Source of the DNA: an uncultured Bacteroidales bacterium
GTDB taxonomy: Bacteria; Bacteroidota; Bacteroidia; Bacteroidales; UBA932
Length of the DNA stretch: 64,000 nucleotides
Assembly: GCA_934717185.1 (NCBI GenBank)
Contig: CAKUYQ010000007.1
Span: forward strand, 1 to 64,000
Direction: 5' to 3'
In this document: positions 8,756 through 18,540 of the stretch, one piece after another
Position numbering within the stretch: the first letter of the stretch is position 1
How the letters are laid out: each line of letters opens with the position of its first letter
Notes under the pieces: generated by a model
Told to the model about the DNA's origin: nothing
Databases searched by the model: none
Seen by the model: only the letters and a program-made list of their open reading frames with translations
Translations under genes and position numbers: made by a program

Positions 8756-10522
8756 ATGAAAACCACAGGAAAAGTCATAGGTATCATTTCTAACCTTGTT
8801 ACAGTTGAGGTTAATGGTCCGGTGGCGCAAAATGAAATCTGTTTCATTAAGACGGGTGATGTACGTCTTATGGCTGAGGTTATCAAGGTTGGAGGTAAGA
8901 ATGCATACGTACAGGTATATGAGAGTACTCGAGGTGTAAAGAACGGTTGTGATGTTGAGTTTGAGGGGTACATGTTAGAGGTTACTCTCGGGCCGGGTCT
9001 TCTTTCAAGCAACTACGACGGACTTCAGAATAACTTGGCTACAATGAAGGATGTATTCCTAAAAAGAGGCGAATACACGGCTCCGTTGGACAGCGAAAAA
9101 CTATGGGAGTTCACCCCTATTGCCAAAGCCGGCGACAAGGTAATTGCCGCAGATTGGCTTGGAGAGGTAAAGGAGGGATGGTTGCCTCATAAAATCATGG
9201 TACCGTTCTCCTTTAAAGGGGAATACACAGTAAAAAGCGTAAATGCTGCAGGTAAATATAAAATAAATGATACCGTAGCTGTGCTTACAAATGAGGATGG
9301 TGAAGATATAAACGTTACAATGGTTCAGAAATGGCCTGTAAAGGTTGCCATTGGCGGATATGTAGAAAAACCTCGTCCATATAGGATTATGGAGACCTGC
9401 GTAAGATGTATAGACACTCTTAACCCTATTGCAGAGGGAGGTACCGGATTTATACCCGGCCCTTTCGGTTGCGGCAAGACCGTACTCCAGCACGCCATAG
9501 CAAAACAGGGTGAAGCAGATGTTATTATTATGGCTGCCTGCGGTGAGCGTGCCAATGAGGTTGTGGAGATCTTTACAGAGTTCCCTGAATTAGTTGATGC
9601 AAGAACAGGCAGAAAACTTATGGAGAGAACCACTATTATATGTAATACATCCAACATGCCTGTTGCAGCACGTGAGGCATCTGTCTACACAGCAATGACT
9701 ATTGGCGAGTATTACAGGGCAATGGGGCTAAAGGTCCTTCTTCTTGCAGACTCAACTTCACGTTGGGCACAGGCGCTAAGGGAGATGTCTAACAGAATGG
9801 AGGAGCTCCCGGGTGCGGATGCATTCCCTGTAGACCTTCCTGCAATCATATCAAATTTCTATTCAAGGGCAGGTATTGTAAAACTTAACAACGGCTCAAC
9901 AGGTTCTGTAACATTTATTGGAACGGTATCACCTGCCGGAGGTAACCTCAAAGAGCCGGTTACAGAGTCTACAAAAAAGACCGCAAGATGCTTCTATGCA
10001 CTGAATCAGGCTCGTGCAGACAGAAAACGTTACCCCGCAGTTGACCCTATTGATTCTTATTCAAAATATCTTGAATATCCGGAGATCGTTGAATACTTGG
10101 ACAAGAAGATGGGAGCAGGCTGGGTAGACAAGGTTCAGAGTGCAAAGAATATAATCATAAGAGGAAAAGAGGCATACGAGCAGATTAACATCTTGGGAGA
10201 CGACGGTGTACCAATGGAATACCACCTAAGATATTGGAAGTCTGAGCTTATAGACTTCATTATACTTCAACAGGATGCCTTTGACGCAATTGACGCTACC
10301 TGCCCTATGGAGAGACAGGAGTTTATGTTGGACAAGGTTCTTGAGATCTGCAACACCCCATTTGAGTTTGAAACATTTGAGGAGGTAGGTACATTCTTTA
10401 AATCTTTGGTAAACATAATGCGTCAGATGAACTACTCAGAGTTCAAGAGCGATAACTTTAACAAATACATTAACCAGTTGAACGAGACAATTGCCAAAAG
10501 GCAAAATGGTCTGGCAAGTTAA
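8756..10522 (+). CDS. atpA: V-type ATPase catalytic subunit A
   Basis: Catalytic nucleotide-binding subunit, 588 residues, the normal length. It shows the N-terminal beta-barrel, the long A-specific insertion after residue 110, the P-loop GPFGCGKTV near residues 233-241, the catalytic Glu region GERANEVVEIF, and SRWAQALREMSNRMEELPGADAFP. Spacing to the upstream gene is 54 bases and to subunit B 14 bases. Confidence 0.97.
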   Translation: MKTTGKVIGIISNLVTVEVNGPVAQNEICFIKTGDVRLMAEVIKVGGKNAYVQVYESTRGVKNGCDVEFEGYMLEVTLGPGLLSSNYDGLQNNLATMKDVFLKRGEYTAPLDSEKLWEFTPIAKAGDKVIAADWLGEVKEGWLPHKIMVPFSFKGEYTVKSVNAAGKYKINDTVAVLTNEDGEDINVTMVQKWPVKVAIGGYVEKPRPYRIMETCVRCIDTLNPIAEGGTGFIPGPFGCGKTVLQHAIAKQGEADVIIMAACGERANEVVEIFTEFPELVDARTGRKLMERTTIICNTSNMPVAAREASVYTAMTIGEYYRAMGLKVLLLADSTSRWAQALREMSNRMEELPGADAFPVDLPAIISNFYSRAGIVKLNNGSTGSVTFIGTVSPAGGNLKEPVTESTKKTARCFYALNQARADRKRYPAVDPIDSYSKYLEYPEIVEYLDKKMGAGWVDKVQSAKNIIIRGKEAYEQINILGDDGVPMEYHLRYWKSELIDFIILQQDAFDAIDATCPMERQEFMLDKVLEICNTPFEFETFEEVGTFFKSLVNIMRQMNYSEFKSDNFNKYINQLNETIAKRQNGLAS

Positions 10523-10536
10523 TCTTAAACAGTGTT

Positions 10537-11862
10537 ATGGCAAATAAAGCATTTCAAAGAATTTATACAAAGTTGGAAGCAATTACAAAAGCCACAGTAT
10601 CTCTTAGAGCAGAGGGTGTTTCCAACGACGAGCTTGCAACAGTAGACGGCAAACTCGCTCAGGTGGTTAAATTAAAGGGAGACTTGGTAACACTGCAGGT
10701 GTTTTCCGGTACAGAGGGTATCCCGACAAATGCAGAGGTGGTCTTTTTGGGTGAACCGCCTGCACTAAATGTGAGCGAAGAGCTTGCAGGACGTTTCTTC
10801 AACGCATACGGGCAACCTATAGACGGTGGTCCTGCTGTAGAGGGGGAGAAGAGATTCATTGGCGGTCCAAGCGTTAACCCATACAAAAGAAAACAGCCTT
10901 CGCAGCTGATTCCTACAGGTATTGCAGGTATAGACCTTAACAACACTATAGTTTCAGGGCAGAAGATTCCGTTCTTTGCCAACGCAGACCAGCCTTACAA
11001 TCAGGTAATGGCGAACGTTGCACTTAGAGCAGATGTAGACAAGATTATCTTGGGAGGTATGGGACTTTCAAACGACGATTATCTCTACTTTAAGCAGATG
11101 TTTGAAAACGCCGGCGCTCTTAACAAGATCATAAGTTTTGTAAACACTACAGAGCAGCCTCCTGTTGAGCGTCTGCTTATTCCGGATATGGCGCTTACTG
11201 CAGCAGAGTACTTTGCCGTTGACAAAAACGAGAAAGTACTTGTGCTTCTTACAGATATGACCCTGTATGCCGATGCTCTCTCTATTGTAAGTAACCGTAT
11301 GGACCAGATTCCGTCTAAAGACTCAATGCCGGGCTCGCTTTACTCAGACTTGGCAAAGATCTACGAGAAGGCGGTGCAGCTTCCTGCCGGAGGTTCCATT
11401 ACCATCATAGCCGTTACAACGCTTAATGACGGTGATATTACCCATGCTATTCCCGACAACACAGGTTATATTACAGAGGGACAGCTGTTCCTAAGGCACG
11501 ATACAGATACCGGAAAGACTATCATAGACCCGTTCCGTTCACTTTCACGTCTTAAACAGCTTGTAATTGGAAAGCAGACAAGAGAGGATCACAGCCAGGT
11601 TATGAACACAGGAGTACGTCTGTATGCCGATGCGGCTAACGCCAAGACCAAACTGGAAAACGGATTTGATCTTAGCGATTACGACTTAAGATGTTTGGAC
11701 TATGCCAAAGATTACTCAACAAGATTGTTGTCTATTGATGTAAACATCCCTATCAACGAGATGTTGGATACAGCTTGGGAGCTATTTGGCAAATACTTTA
11801 AGCCTGAAGAACTTGGTATTAAACAGAACCTTGTAGATAAATATTGGAAAAGTGCCAAATAA
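10537..11862 (+). CDS. atpB: V-type ATPase subunit B
   Basis: Non-catalytic nucleotide-binding subunit, 441 residues. The barrel domain is followed by IPTGIAGIDLNNTIVSGQKIPFFANAD, where a true Walker A lysine motif is missing, as expected for B subunits. LLTDMTLYADALSIVSNRMDQIPSKDSMPGSLYSDLAKIYEKA is the characteristic conserved stretch. It alternates with subunit A in the head. The decamer TTCCCGACAA occurs at 11450. Confidence 0.97.
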   Translation: MANKAFQRIYTKLEAITKATVSLRAEGVSNDELATVDGKLAQVVKLKGDLVTLQVFSGTEGIPTNAEVVFLGEPPALNVSEELAGRFFNAYGQPIDGGPAVEGEKRFIGGPSVNPYKRKQPSQLIPTGIAGIDLNNTIVSGQKIPFFANADQPYNQVMANVALRADVDKIILGGMGLSNDDYLYFKQMFENAGALNKIISFVNTTEQPPVERLLIPDMALTAAEYFAVDKNEKVLVLLTDMTLYADALSIVSNRMDQIPSKDSMPGSLYSDLAKIYEKAVQLPAGGSITIIAVTTLNDGDITHAIPDNTGYITEGQLFLRHDTDTGKTIIDPFRSLSRLKQLVIGKQTREDHSQVMNTGVRLYADAANAKTKLENGFDLSDYDLRCLDYAKDYSTRLLSIDVNIPINEMLDTAWELFGKYFKPEELGIKQNLVDKYWKSAK

Positions 11863-11872
11863 TTAAACAGTT

Positions 11873-12508
11873 ATGGCTATAAAATTTCAATTCAACAAAA
11901 CCTCGCTCAATGAGCTCAACAAGCAGTTGAAAGTACGTACCAACGCGCTTCCAACATTAAAGAACAAGGAGAGCGCCTTGAGATTGGAGGTAAAGAAGGC
12001 AAAGCAACGCAGCGAGTCGTTAGTTAAGGAATTAGACGGCAAGCTGAAAGCATACGCCTATATAGCTGCACTGTGGAATGAATTTGAGCCTGGTCTTATA
12101 CGGGTAAGAGATGTAAAACTCAGAACCGAGAAGATAGCCGGTGTAAAGGTACCGGCATTGGATGGTGTTGAGTATGATGTAAAAGAGTTTGATATATTTA
12201 AAAAACCGCTTTGGTATACAGACGGTGTTGAGATATTAAAGAGCCTTGCACAGATAGGCATCGAATCTGAGATATATCTCCAAAAGATGCATCTTTTAGA
12301 TTTCTCCCGTAAAAAAACAACACAGAAAGTAAACCTTTATGAAAAGGTTCAGATTCCGGGTTATCAGGAGGCTATAAGAAAGATTAAACGATACATGGAA
12401 GATGAGGAGAACCTCTCCAAAGCCTCACAGAAGATTGTAAAGACAAGACATGCTGCAGAGGAGGAGGAAGAGGAGGTTCTAAAGAAAAAGGAGGTAAATC
12501 ATGATTAA
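11873..12508 (+). CDS. atpD: V-type ATPase subunit D
   Basis: Central rotor shaft, 211 residues. The first 80 and last 60 residues are long charged helices (FNKTSLNELNKQLKVRTNALPTLKNKESALRLEVKKAKQ and the Glu-rich tail) that should pair as an antiparallel coiled coil, with a short globular middle. The stop overlaps the start of subunit I by 8 bases, indicating coupled translation. Confidence 0.9.
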   Translation: MAIKFQFNKTSLNELNKQLKVRTNALPTLKNKESALRLEVKKAKQRSESLVKELDGKLKAYAYIAALWNEFEPGLIRVRDVKLRTEKIAGVKVPALDGVEYDVKEFDIFKKPLWYTDGVEILKSLAQIGIESEIYLQKMHLLDFSRKKTTQKVNLYEKVQIPGYQEAIRKIKRYMEDEENLSKASQKIVKTRHAAEEEEEEVLKKKEVNHD

Positions 12509-14333
12509 GAAGATGACAAAATACACCTTTGTACTCTTCCATAGGGATGTTGAAGGTTTTCTCTCAGGTTTGCAAGACTTGGGGGTTGTTGATATTACAC
12601 GAAGCAAGAGGAGCGTTGATGCGGTTTCCAAGGAGAAGTTTGACGATATTGAGAAATGCCGCAGGCTTGCTTCCAAACTTGATTCGGTGCATAACAGTAT
12701 CATTGAGGAGTTTGAGAAAGGTAAAAAAGCTTATACTGCACCATCCTCGCTTGATATTGATGGCAATATTATCTCAGCTGCAACCGACAATAAAGAGGTT
12801 GTAGAGGTTATCTCTCTAAAACTAGGTGCATTGGACAGTCTTAAGATTGCACTGAAAAATGCAGCATCTGCTTTGGCCGAATCAAAACCTTGGGGTGAAT
12901 TTGACCACTCAGACATTTCTAGAATAAATGAACTTGGTCTTGCCTGCAACTTCTATACTGTTTCCAACAAACGGTACAGTGCAGAATGGGAGAAGAATTT
13001 TGCAATTCAGATACTTAACGAGGAGAACAACAGTATATATTTTGTTGTTGTGGGAGACAATAAGGGATTTCCGGTCTCCCCTGTAAAGTTCCCTACAAAA
13101 GCCGCATCAGCTATAGAGTCTGAGATAGCATCAATTGAATCCGATATAGACAAGACAAAGACCGAAATTCTGTTTTTGAACAGTCTGAAGGATAAGATAG
13201 ATTCATACAGTGCCGAACTGTTCTCCAATTTGGATGTCTACCTTGCAAAGCAAGGCTCTAAAAAGGAGGCAGAGGAGACGATAGTCGTTTTTGAAGGATT
13301 TGCTCCAACCGAGATAGACGAGAAGGTTGCGTCTTTCCTAAAAGAGAACAGCGTGTACTATTTCTCGGATGCCGCAAAGAAAGAGGACAACCCTCCTATT
13401 CAGTTAAAGAACAACTTTTTTGCAAAGTTGTACGAGCCTATTGGGGAGCTGTATATGCTACCAACATACGGAGAGTTGGATTTAACGCTCTTCTTTGCTC
13501 CGTTCTATATGCTCTTCTTTGGACTCTGTCTTGGAGACATGGGATACGGGCTTGTGCTTGTCCTTGCAGGTCTGTATGTCAACTTTAGAATGAAAGAGTA
13601 TGCAAACTACGGCAAATTGGTTGCCTGGTTAGGGTTTGGCTCAATAATAATGCCTGCCCTTAACGGAACATTCTTTGGAGCCAAGATATATGACCTGTTC
13701 CCTGCTTTTGGGGATCTGCGCAACGTACTCTTTGACGATATGAAGATGTTCTGGTTTGCAATTATATTTGGTATAGTACAGATAGTATTTGCCAGAATAT
13801 TAAATGCAATCTACAGAATGAAACACGAAGGCTTTACCGCAGGACTTGGCAATATAGGATGGGCCATTCTCATTACATGGATCTCATTTTGGTATTATTA
13901 TAACCAGATTGGAGCAGCCATGCCTGCATGGGCAGGGCCATTTGTATGGGTAGGTTTAGCACTTATATTGTTATTCTCATCCGACAGTAAAAACATTGTT
14001 GTAAGAATTTTTAAAGGGACAACATCTTTATATGATATTACAGGAGTGTTTGGAGATACACTATCTTATATACGTCTGTTTGGACTTGGAACAGCGGGCG
14101 GCATTCTTGGATATGTAGTCAACTCCGTTGCAGTCCAGCTTGGAGGCATTCCGTACCTTGGATGGTTCTTTATGATTCTTATGCTTGTAGTGGGACACTT
14201 GGCAGTACTGTTACTTTCATCACTTGGAGCATTTGTGCACCCAATGCGTCTTACCTTTGTAGAGTTCTACAAAAATGCAGGCTTTGAGGGTGGAGGAAGA
14301 GAATATTCACCATTAAAACGCAACAAAAAATAA
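12501..14333 (+). CDS. atpI: V-type ATPase subunit I
   Basis: Membrane stator with the ion half-channels, 610 residues. Residues 1-310 are cytoplasmic and partly coiled coil. From about 320 there are seven or eight membrane helices. The conserved arginine that faces the c-ring carboxylate lies in DTLSYIRLFGLGTAGG, near residue 524. The end AVLLLSSLGAFVHPMRLTFVEFYKNAGFEGGGREYSPL is typical of the family. It overlaps subunit D and is followed 86 bases later by the c-ring gene. Confidence 0.95.
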   Translation: MIKKMTKYTFVLFHRDVEGFLSGLQDLGVVDITRSKRSVDAVSKEKFDDIEKCRRLASKLDSVHNSIIEEFEKGKKAYTAPSSLDIDGNIISAATDNKEVVEVISLKLGALDSLKIALKNAASALAESKPWGEFDHSDISRINELGLACNFYTVSNKRYSAEWEKNFAIQILNEENNSIYFVVVGDNKGFPVSPVKFPTKAASAIESEIASIESDIDKTKTEILFLNSLKDKIDSYSAELFSNLDVYLAKQGSKKEAEETIVVFEGFAPTEIDEKVASFLKENSVYYFSDAAKKEDNPPIQLKNNFFAKLYEPIGELYMLPTYGELDLTLFFAPFYMLFFGLCLGDMGYGLVLVLAGLYVNFRMKEYANYGKLVAWLGFGSIIMPALNGTFFGAKIYDLFPAFGDLRNVLFDDMKMFWFAIIFGIVQIVFARILNAIYRMKHEGFTAGLGNIGWAILITWISFWYYYNQIGAAMPAWAGPFVWVGLALILLFSSDSKNIVVRIFKGTTSLYDITGVFGDTLSYIRLFGLGTAGGILGYVVNSVAVQLGGIPYLGWFFMILMLVVGHLAVLLLSSLGAFVHPMRLTFVEFYKNAGFEGGGREYSPLKRNKK

Positions 14334-14419
14334 AAAGTTTGAGAGTAACCTACACGGTTACGGCTAAAGCAAAATATATAAACAGAATAATAAACTAAAA
14401 CAATAAAAATTAAATTATT

Positions 14420-14875
14420 ATGGAACAATTACCATTCTTTTTGGCCTACACCGGCCTTGCATTCATGTTGGCTCTGTCTTGTATAGGCAGTACATACGGA
14501 GTTACCATTGGCGGTAACGCTACCATTGGAGCACTAAAGAAAAACCCGGACATTTTTGGTAAATCTATGATTCTTTGTGCCCTTCCATCAACACAGGGTC
14601 TATACGGATTTGCCGGATTCTTCCTTATGTTGGGCAATCTTTCTGCAAGAACATCTCTATCTCTAAACGCTGCTCTTGCTGTTCTTACAGCAGGTTTGGC
14701 TTTAGGTATTGTTGGTTTCTTCTCTGCCACAAAACAGGCATCACTTGTTGCCAATGGTATCAACGAAATGAGCAACGGTAACGATGTATTTGGTAAAACC
14801 CTTATTTTGGCTGTATTCCCTGAGTTGTACGCAATTCTAACATTTGCTGCAGCATTCTTGGCTTTGCCTGCATAA
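14420..14875 (+). CDS. atpK: V-type ATPase subunit K (c-ring) with Na+ ligand set
   Basis: Double-hairpin proteolipid of 151 residues with four helices. The ion site matches the Na+ site of Enterococcus hirae NtpK: Leu55, Thr58, Gln59 and Tyr62 in LPSTQGLYGF, Gln106 in TKQASLVANG, and the carboxylate Glu135 in FPELYAIL. In NtpK these are Leu61, Thr64, Gln65, Tyr68, Gln110 and Glu139, so spacing is preserved within each hairpin. A Na+-specific ring is therefore predicted. It is the last gene of the operon. Confidence 0.95.
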   Translation: MEQLPFFLAYTGLAFMLALSCIGSTYGVTIGGNATIGALKKNPDIFGKSMILCALPSTQGLYGFAGFFLMLGNLSARTSLSLNAALAVLTAGLALGIVGFFSATKQASLVANGINEMSNGNDVFGKTLILAVFPELYAILTFAAAFLALPA

Positions 14876-14901
14876 GTTTCAGCAACACCAAAAGAACTAA
14901 T

Positions 14902-14932
14902 AGAGGCGGCTCGCATGGAGGCCGCCTCTTCT
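14902..14932 (+). terminator. Intrinsic terminator of the V-ATPase operon
   Basis: A perfect 9-bp GC-rich stem (AGAGGCGGC at 14902-14910 with GCCGCCTCT at 14921-14929) and a 10-base loop lie about 25 bases after the atpK stop. The T run is weak. Confidence 0.75.
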
Positions 14933-14950
14933 GTTTATAGCCAGTTTGTC

Positions 14951-15008
14951 AGCTTTGGCTTTAGCCAATTAAATTTTGACAGCCAATGCTAAACCAACGC
15001 CAACGCTA
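14951..15008. repeat. Composite degenerate repeat, copy 2 (inverted hexamer arms)
   Basis: AGCTTTGGCTTTAGCC at 14951-14966 faces AGCCAATGCTAAACC plus AACGCCAACGCT at 14981-15006. The arms are opposite-orientation versions of the same degenerate GCYAAN hexamer. It lies between the terminator and the glmM promoter. Confidence 0.6.
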
Positions 15009-15055
15009 TATAGAAGATAATTTGTCGGGAAGATTATGCATAAACATTTTCTTGT

Positions 15056-15063
15056 TATCTTTG
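15056..15063 (+). promoter_or_regulatory. -7 promoter box for glmM
   Basis: TATCTTTG matches TAnnTTTG and gives a leader of about 20 bases. The decamer TTGTCGGGAA sits at 15022-15031, roughly 25 bases upstream. Confidence 0.55.
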
Positions 15064-15088
15064 TAGCTCACTTTAACAAAGATTTGTT

Positions 15089-16483
15089 ATGACACTAATC
15101 AAATCGATATCGGGAATAAGGGGAACGATAGGCGGCAATATTGGAGACGCACTTACCCCAATAGACATTGTTAAATTTACATCTGCATACGCAACGGAGC
15201 TTAGAAAGAGGCTTCCGGGCAAAGATCATTACAGGGTAGTTGTTGGAAGAGACGCAAGAATATCCGGCAAAATGGTTGAAAATCTTGTATGTGGGACGCT
15301 GCTTGCATGCGGGATAGATGTAATAGATGCAGGGTTGGCCTCTACACCTACAACAGAGATGGCGGTGATTTTTGAGAAGGCAGACGGTGGAATTATTCTT
15401 ACTGCATCACATAATCCAAAGCAATGGAACGCTCTTAAATTACTCAACCAAAGAGGTGAGTTTCTAACGGCAAAGGAGGGTGAGACACTGCTTGAGACCG
15501 CAGAGGCAGAAGATTTTGGCTTTGCAGAGATAGACAAGATTGGAAAGATAGAGCATAAGGACTTTACGATGCAACATATAGATGCTGTATTGGCACATCC
15601 TCTCGTAGACAGAAAAGCTATAAAAAAGGCTCACTTTAAAGTGGTTTTGGATGCAGTCAACTCAGTTGGCGGATGTACAATGCCAAAACTGTTAAAAGAA
15701 CTTGGCGTTGAGTGCGTTGAGCTTAACTGCACCCCTACCGGAGACTTTGCCCACAATCCCGAACCGCTTCCTGCAAACCTCGTAGGGTTGTGCAACAAGG
15801 TGGTAGAGGAGAAAGCAGACCTTGGAATATCTGTAGACCCCGATGTTGACAGGCTTGCACTTATATGCGAAAACGGTAAACCATTCGGTGAGGAGTATAC
15901 GTTGGTTTCTGTTGCAGATTACGTACTTTCTCATAGAAGAGGTGATACGGTTTCAAATTTGTCATCTTCGAGGGCATTGAAAGATGTTACAGAGGCACAT
16001 GGAGGAAAGCATTTCTCAGCAGCTGTAGGTGAGGTGAATGTCACAACAAAGATGAGAGAGGTTGGGGCTGTCATTGGAGGAGAGGGAAACGGAGGTGTAA
16101 TATTCCCGGACCTTCACTACGGAAGGGACGCATACATAGGTGTTGCACTGTTCCTCAGTAATTTGGCGCAAAGGGGAATCAAAGCATCTGAGCTTAGGGC
16201 AACCTATCCTAACTACTTTATTTCAAAGAATAGAGTAGAGCTCGCCGACAAAACTCTCATAGAGAAAATCTTTGCAGAGATAAAAGAGCTTTACAAAGAT
16301 GAGAGGATTACAGATATAGACGGAGTAAAGATAGATTTTGATGCAAGCAGAAAGTGGGTTCAATTGAGGAAATCCAACACCGAGCCTATTATGAGAATCT
16401 ACGCAGAGGCCCCTACCGAGAAGGAGGCAGATGACCTTGCACAGGAGATTATAACAAAGATTAACGCTATTATAGCAAAATAG
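15089..16483 (+). CDS. glmM: Phosphoglucosamine mutase
   Basis: Converts glucosamine-6-phosphate to glucosamine-1-phosphate for UDP-GlcNAc, and so for peptidoglycan and LPS. It is 464 residues with the four-domain phosphohexomutase layout. The phosphorylated serine is Ser107 in TASHNPKQWNALK, the Mg2+ loop is DPDVDRLAL near residue 250, the sugar loop is GGEGNGGVIFPDLHYGRD, and the phosphate-binding end is RKSNTEPIMRIYAEA. Phosphomannomutases share most of this, but this form is the usual Bacteroidetes GlmM. The NamZ-like gene follows after 12 bases. Confidence 0.88.
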   Translation: MTLIKSISGIRGTIGGNIGDALTPIDIVKFTSAYATELRKRLPGKDHYRVVVGRDARISGKMVENLVCGTLLACGIDVIDAGLASTPTTEMAVIFEKADGGIILTASHNPKQWNALKLLNQRGEFLTAKEGETLLETAEAEDFGFAEIDKIGKIEHKDFTMQHIDAVLAHPLVDRKAIKKAHFKVVLDAVNSVGGCTMPKLLKELGVECVELNCTPTGDFAHNPEPLPANLVGLCNKVVEEKADLGISVDPDVDRLALICENGKPFGEEYTLVSVADYVLSHRRGDTVSNLSSSRALKDVTEAHGGKHFSAAVGEVNVTTKMREVGAVIGGEGNGGVIFPDLHYGRDAYIGVALFLSNLAQRGIKASELRATYPNYFISKNRVELADKTLIEKIFAEIKELYKDERITDIDGVKIDFDASRKWVQLRKSNTEPIMRIYAEAPTEKEADDLAQEIITKINAIIAK

Positions 16484-16495
16484 AGCTGTACCAAG

Positions 16496-17734
16496 ATGTT
16501 TTCTTTTAGAACGACACCAATAGAGCAGCAGGACGATCTTGTATTGTCGCATGGCAAACTTGGGGTGCTGTGCAATCAGTCTGCCTGGCATGCAGATACC
16601 GGGGAGTATCTTTTTGACATACTCAAAAAAAGAGGTAATCTTAAAAGAATCTTCATGCCCGAACACGGCCTGTTTGCAGAGCAGCAGGATCAGGTAAAGA
16701 TTGCAGATGGGAAAGGGGATCTGTACAGCAGGTTTGCAGATGAGGGGACAGATATTGTCTCACTGTACGGCAATACAGAGGAATCGCTTACGGCAGATAT
16801 ATTAAAACTCACAGATTTAGATGCACTTATAGTTGAATTACAGGATGTTGGATGTAGATATTATACATATCCGTCTACGCTCAATAATATATTCAAAGTA
16901 CTAAAAGACAATGATATAAATCTGCATGTCTATATCATTGACCATGCAAATCCGGCAGGAAGACAGGTTGAAGGTACAATGCTCAGAGCCGGGTATCGTT
17001 CCTTCGTTGGATTGGAGGGAATTGTCCACAGGCATGGGCTTACATTTGGAGAGCTTGCCTACTATCTGTACAATGAGATGAATGCAAAGTTTCCACTGCA
17101 TATAATTTCATACAAAGCCTACCCATATATTCTGTTGCCATGGAGCATTCCACCCTCACCAAACTTCCCGGGGCTCTTTACCCCAATGCTTTACAGCGGA
17201 CAATGTCTTTGGGAAGGTACCAATGTGAGTGAAGGACGCGGAACAACCAGACCATTTGAACTGTTTGGTGCCCCTTTCATGAAACAATTGGTCTCTAAAG
17301 GTGAAGAATATGGCGGTTGGAACCAAAAAGAGAGTCCGCTTTACGACAAAGGTGCACTTGTAAGATATATGGCATTCATCCCTACATTCCACAAATACAA
17401 AGATGAATGCTGCTACGGCTTTCAGATACTGCTGAAACCGGATATGCAGTACAATGCGTTGGCACATAATTTGCGCATAATGAGGTTCGTTCGTGACAAC
17501 TGCAGCGATTTTGCCTTTAGACCGGGCAGATACGAGGCCGGCAATGACAAAACGGCAATTGAGCTACTTTTAGGTGACAAGGATCTGCTTGATTACGTTA
17601 AAGGTGGCAGTGGTGGCAGTTCAGATGAACAATGGCAGGAGATAAAGGAACACATAAAGGTTGAGGAGCAGAAATGGATAAAAAAGGTTAGAAGATTTAC
17701 CCTCTATGATGAACCTTTGTTTAGAGTAAAATAG
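16496..17734 (+). CDS. namZ: DUF1343 protein, NamZ-type exo-beta-N-acetylmuramidase
   Basis: Member of the DUF1343/YbbC family, whose characterised members release MurNAc from the non-reducing end of peptidoglycan fragments. Family stretches visible are LGVLCNQSAW, IFMPEHGLFAEQQDQ, DALIVELQDVGCRYYTYPSTL, IIDHANPAGR, SPNFPGLF and GTNVSEGRGTTRPFELFGAPF. Length is 412. The N-terminus (MFSFRTTPIEQQDD) has no signal peptide, and no in-frame upstream start would supply one, so the protein appears cytoplasmic. Overlap of function with glmM, amino-sugar supply and wall recycling, is suggested by the shared operon. Confidence 0.85.
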   Translation: MFSFRTTPIEQQDDLVLSHGKLGVLCNQSAWHADTGEYLFDILKKRGNLKRIFMPEHGLFAEQQDQVKIADGKGDLYSRFADEGTDIVSLYGNTEESLTADILKLTDLDALIVELQDVGCRYYTYPSTLNNIFKVLKDNDINLHVYIIDHANPAGRQVEGTMLRAGYRSFVGLEGIVHRHGLTFGELAYYLYNEMNAKFPLHIISYKAYPYILLPWSIPPSPNFPGLFTPMLYSGQCLWEGTNVSEGRGTTRPFELFGAPFMKQLVSKGEEYGGWNQKESPLYDKGALVRYMAFIPTFHKYKDECCYGFQILLKPDMQYNALAHNLRIMRFVRDNCSDFAFRPGRYEAGNDKTAIELLLGDKDLLDYVKGGSGGSSDEQWQEIKEHIKVEEQKWIKKVRRFTLYDEPLFRVK

Positions 17735-17773
17735 AGTAAAATAATTATTAACGATTAACAAATAAAATAAAGT

Positions 17774-18526
17774 ATGAACAATCCCGTTTTAAACGATAAA
17801 GTATTCAGACAGTCTGAGTCTGAGCGTGTTTCGTCTGCGGTAATGACAGTAAAAGGTACAATGACAAAAACATTGCTGTTGCTTCTTATGGTAGCGGCAG
17901 GTGCAGCATATTCATGGACAGTTTTCTATGAGTCATTAAATCCCTCATCTGTTTCGGCATATATGTATGGCGGACTGTTTGGAGGCTTTGTACTTGCAAT
18001 GATAGTTTCATTTGTTCCCAAGACAGCTCCATATCTTACACCGTTCTATGCGGCCGGAGAGGGACTTTTCCTTGGCGGTATATCTGCCATGTATAATGCA
18101 GCCTTTGCAGAGACGGCACCAAACATCATCTTCAATGCAGTAGCGCTCACTCTCCTTACTGCAGTTGTAATGTTTACAATTTATAGAAAGGAGATTATAA
18201 AGGTCACCGACAAATTCAGGAAGGTTATCCTTATATCGCTTACAACAATACTTATCTACTACATTGTATGCATGATCTTAAACCTGTGCGGTGTAAACTT
18301 AGATATTCTACAGGGTGGAAACATATTAAGCATAGTAATAAGCGTTGTTATAGTTGGTGTTGCAGCATTTTCGCTATTACTTGATTTTGACTTCATTACA
18401 AAGGCATCACAGATGGGCGCCCCTAAATATATGGAGTGGTACGGAGCTTTTGGATTAGTTGTTACCCTTGTGTGGTTGTATTTGGAGATTTTGAAACTAT
18501 TAGCAAAATTTGCCAATCGTAATTAG
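17774..18526 (+). CDS. Bax inhibitor-1/YccA family membrane protein
   Basis: A 250-residue protein with a soluble N-terminus (residues 1-35) and seven hydrophobic segments, the last ending VVTLVWLYLEILKLLAKFANRN. This is the Bacteroidetes form of the BI-1/YccA family, linked in other bacteria to Ca2+ leak and to modulation of FtsH. It lies 39 bases after the NamZ gene and is probably last in that operon, ahead of a bidirectional terminator. Confidence 0.88.
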   Translation: MNNPVLNDKVFRQSESERVSSAVMTVKGTMTKTLLLLLMVAAGAAYSWTVFYESLNPSSVSAYMYGGLFGGFVLAMIVSFVPKTAPYLTPFYAAGEGLFLGGISAMYNAAFAETAPNIIFNAVALTLLTAVVMFTIYRKEIIKVTDKFRKVILISLTTILIYYIVCMILNLCGVNLDILQGGNILSIVISVVIVGVAAFSLLLDFDFITKASQMGAPKYMEWYGAFGLVVTLVWLYLEILKLLAKFANRN

Positions 18527-18540
18527 GAAGTATTAAGTAT

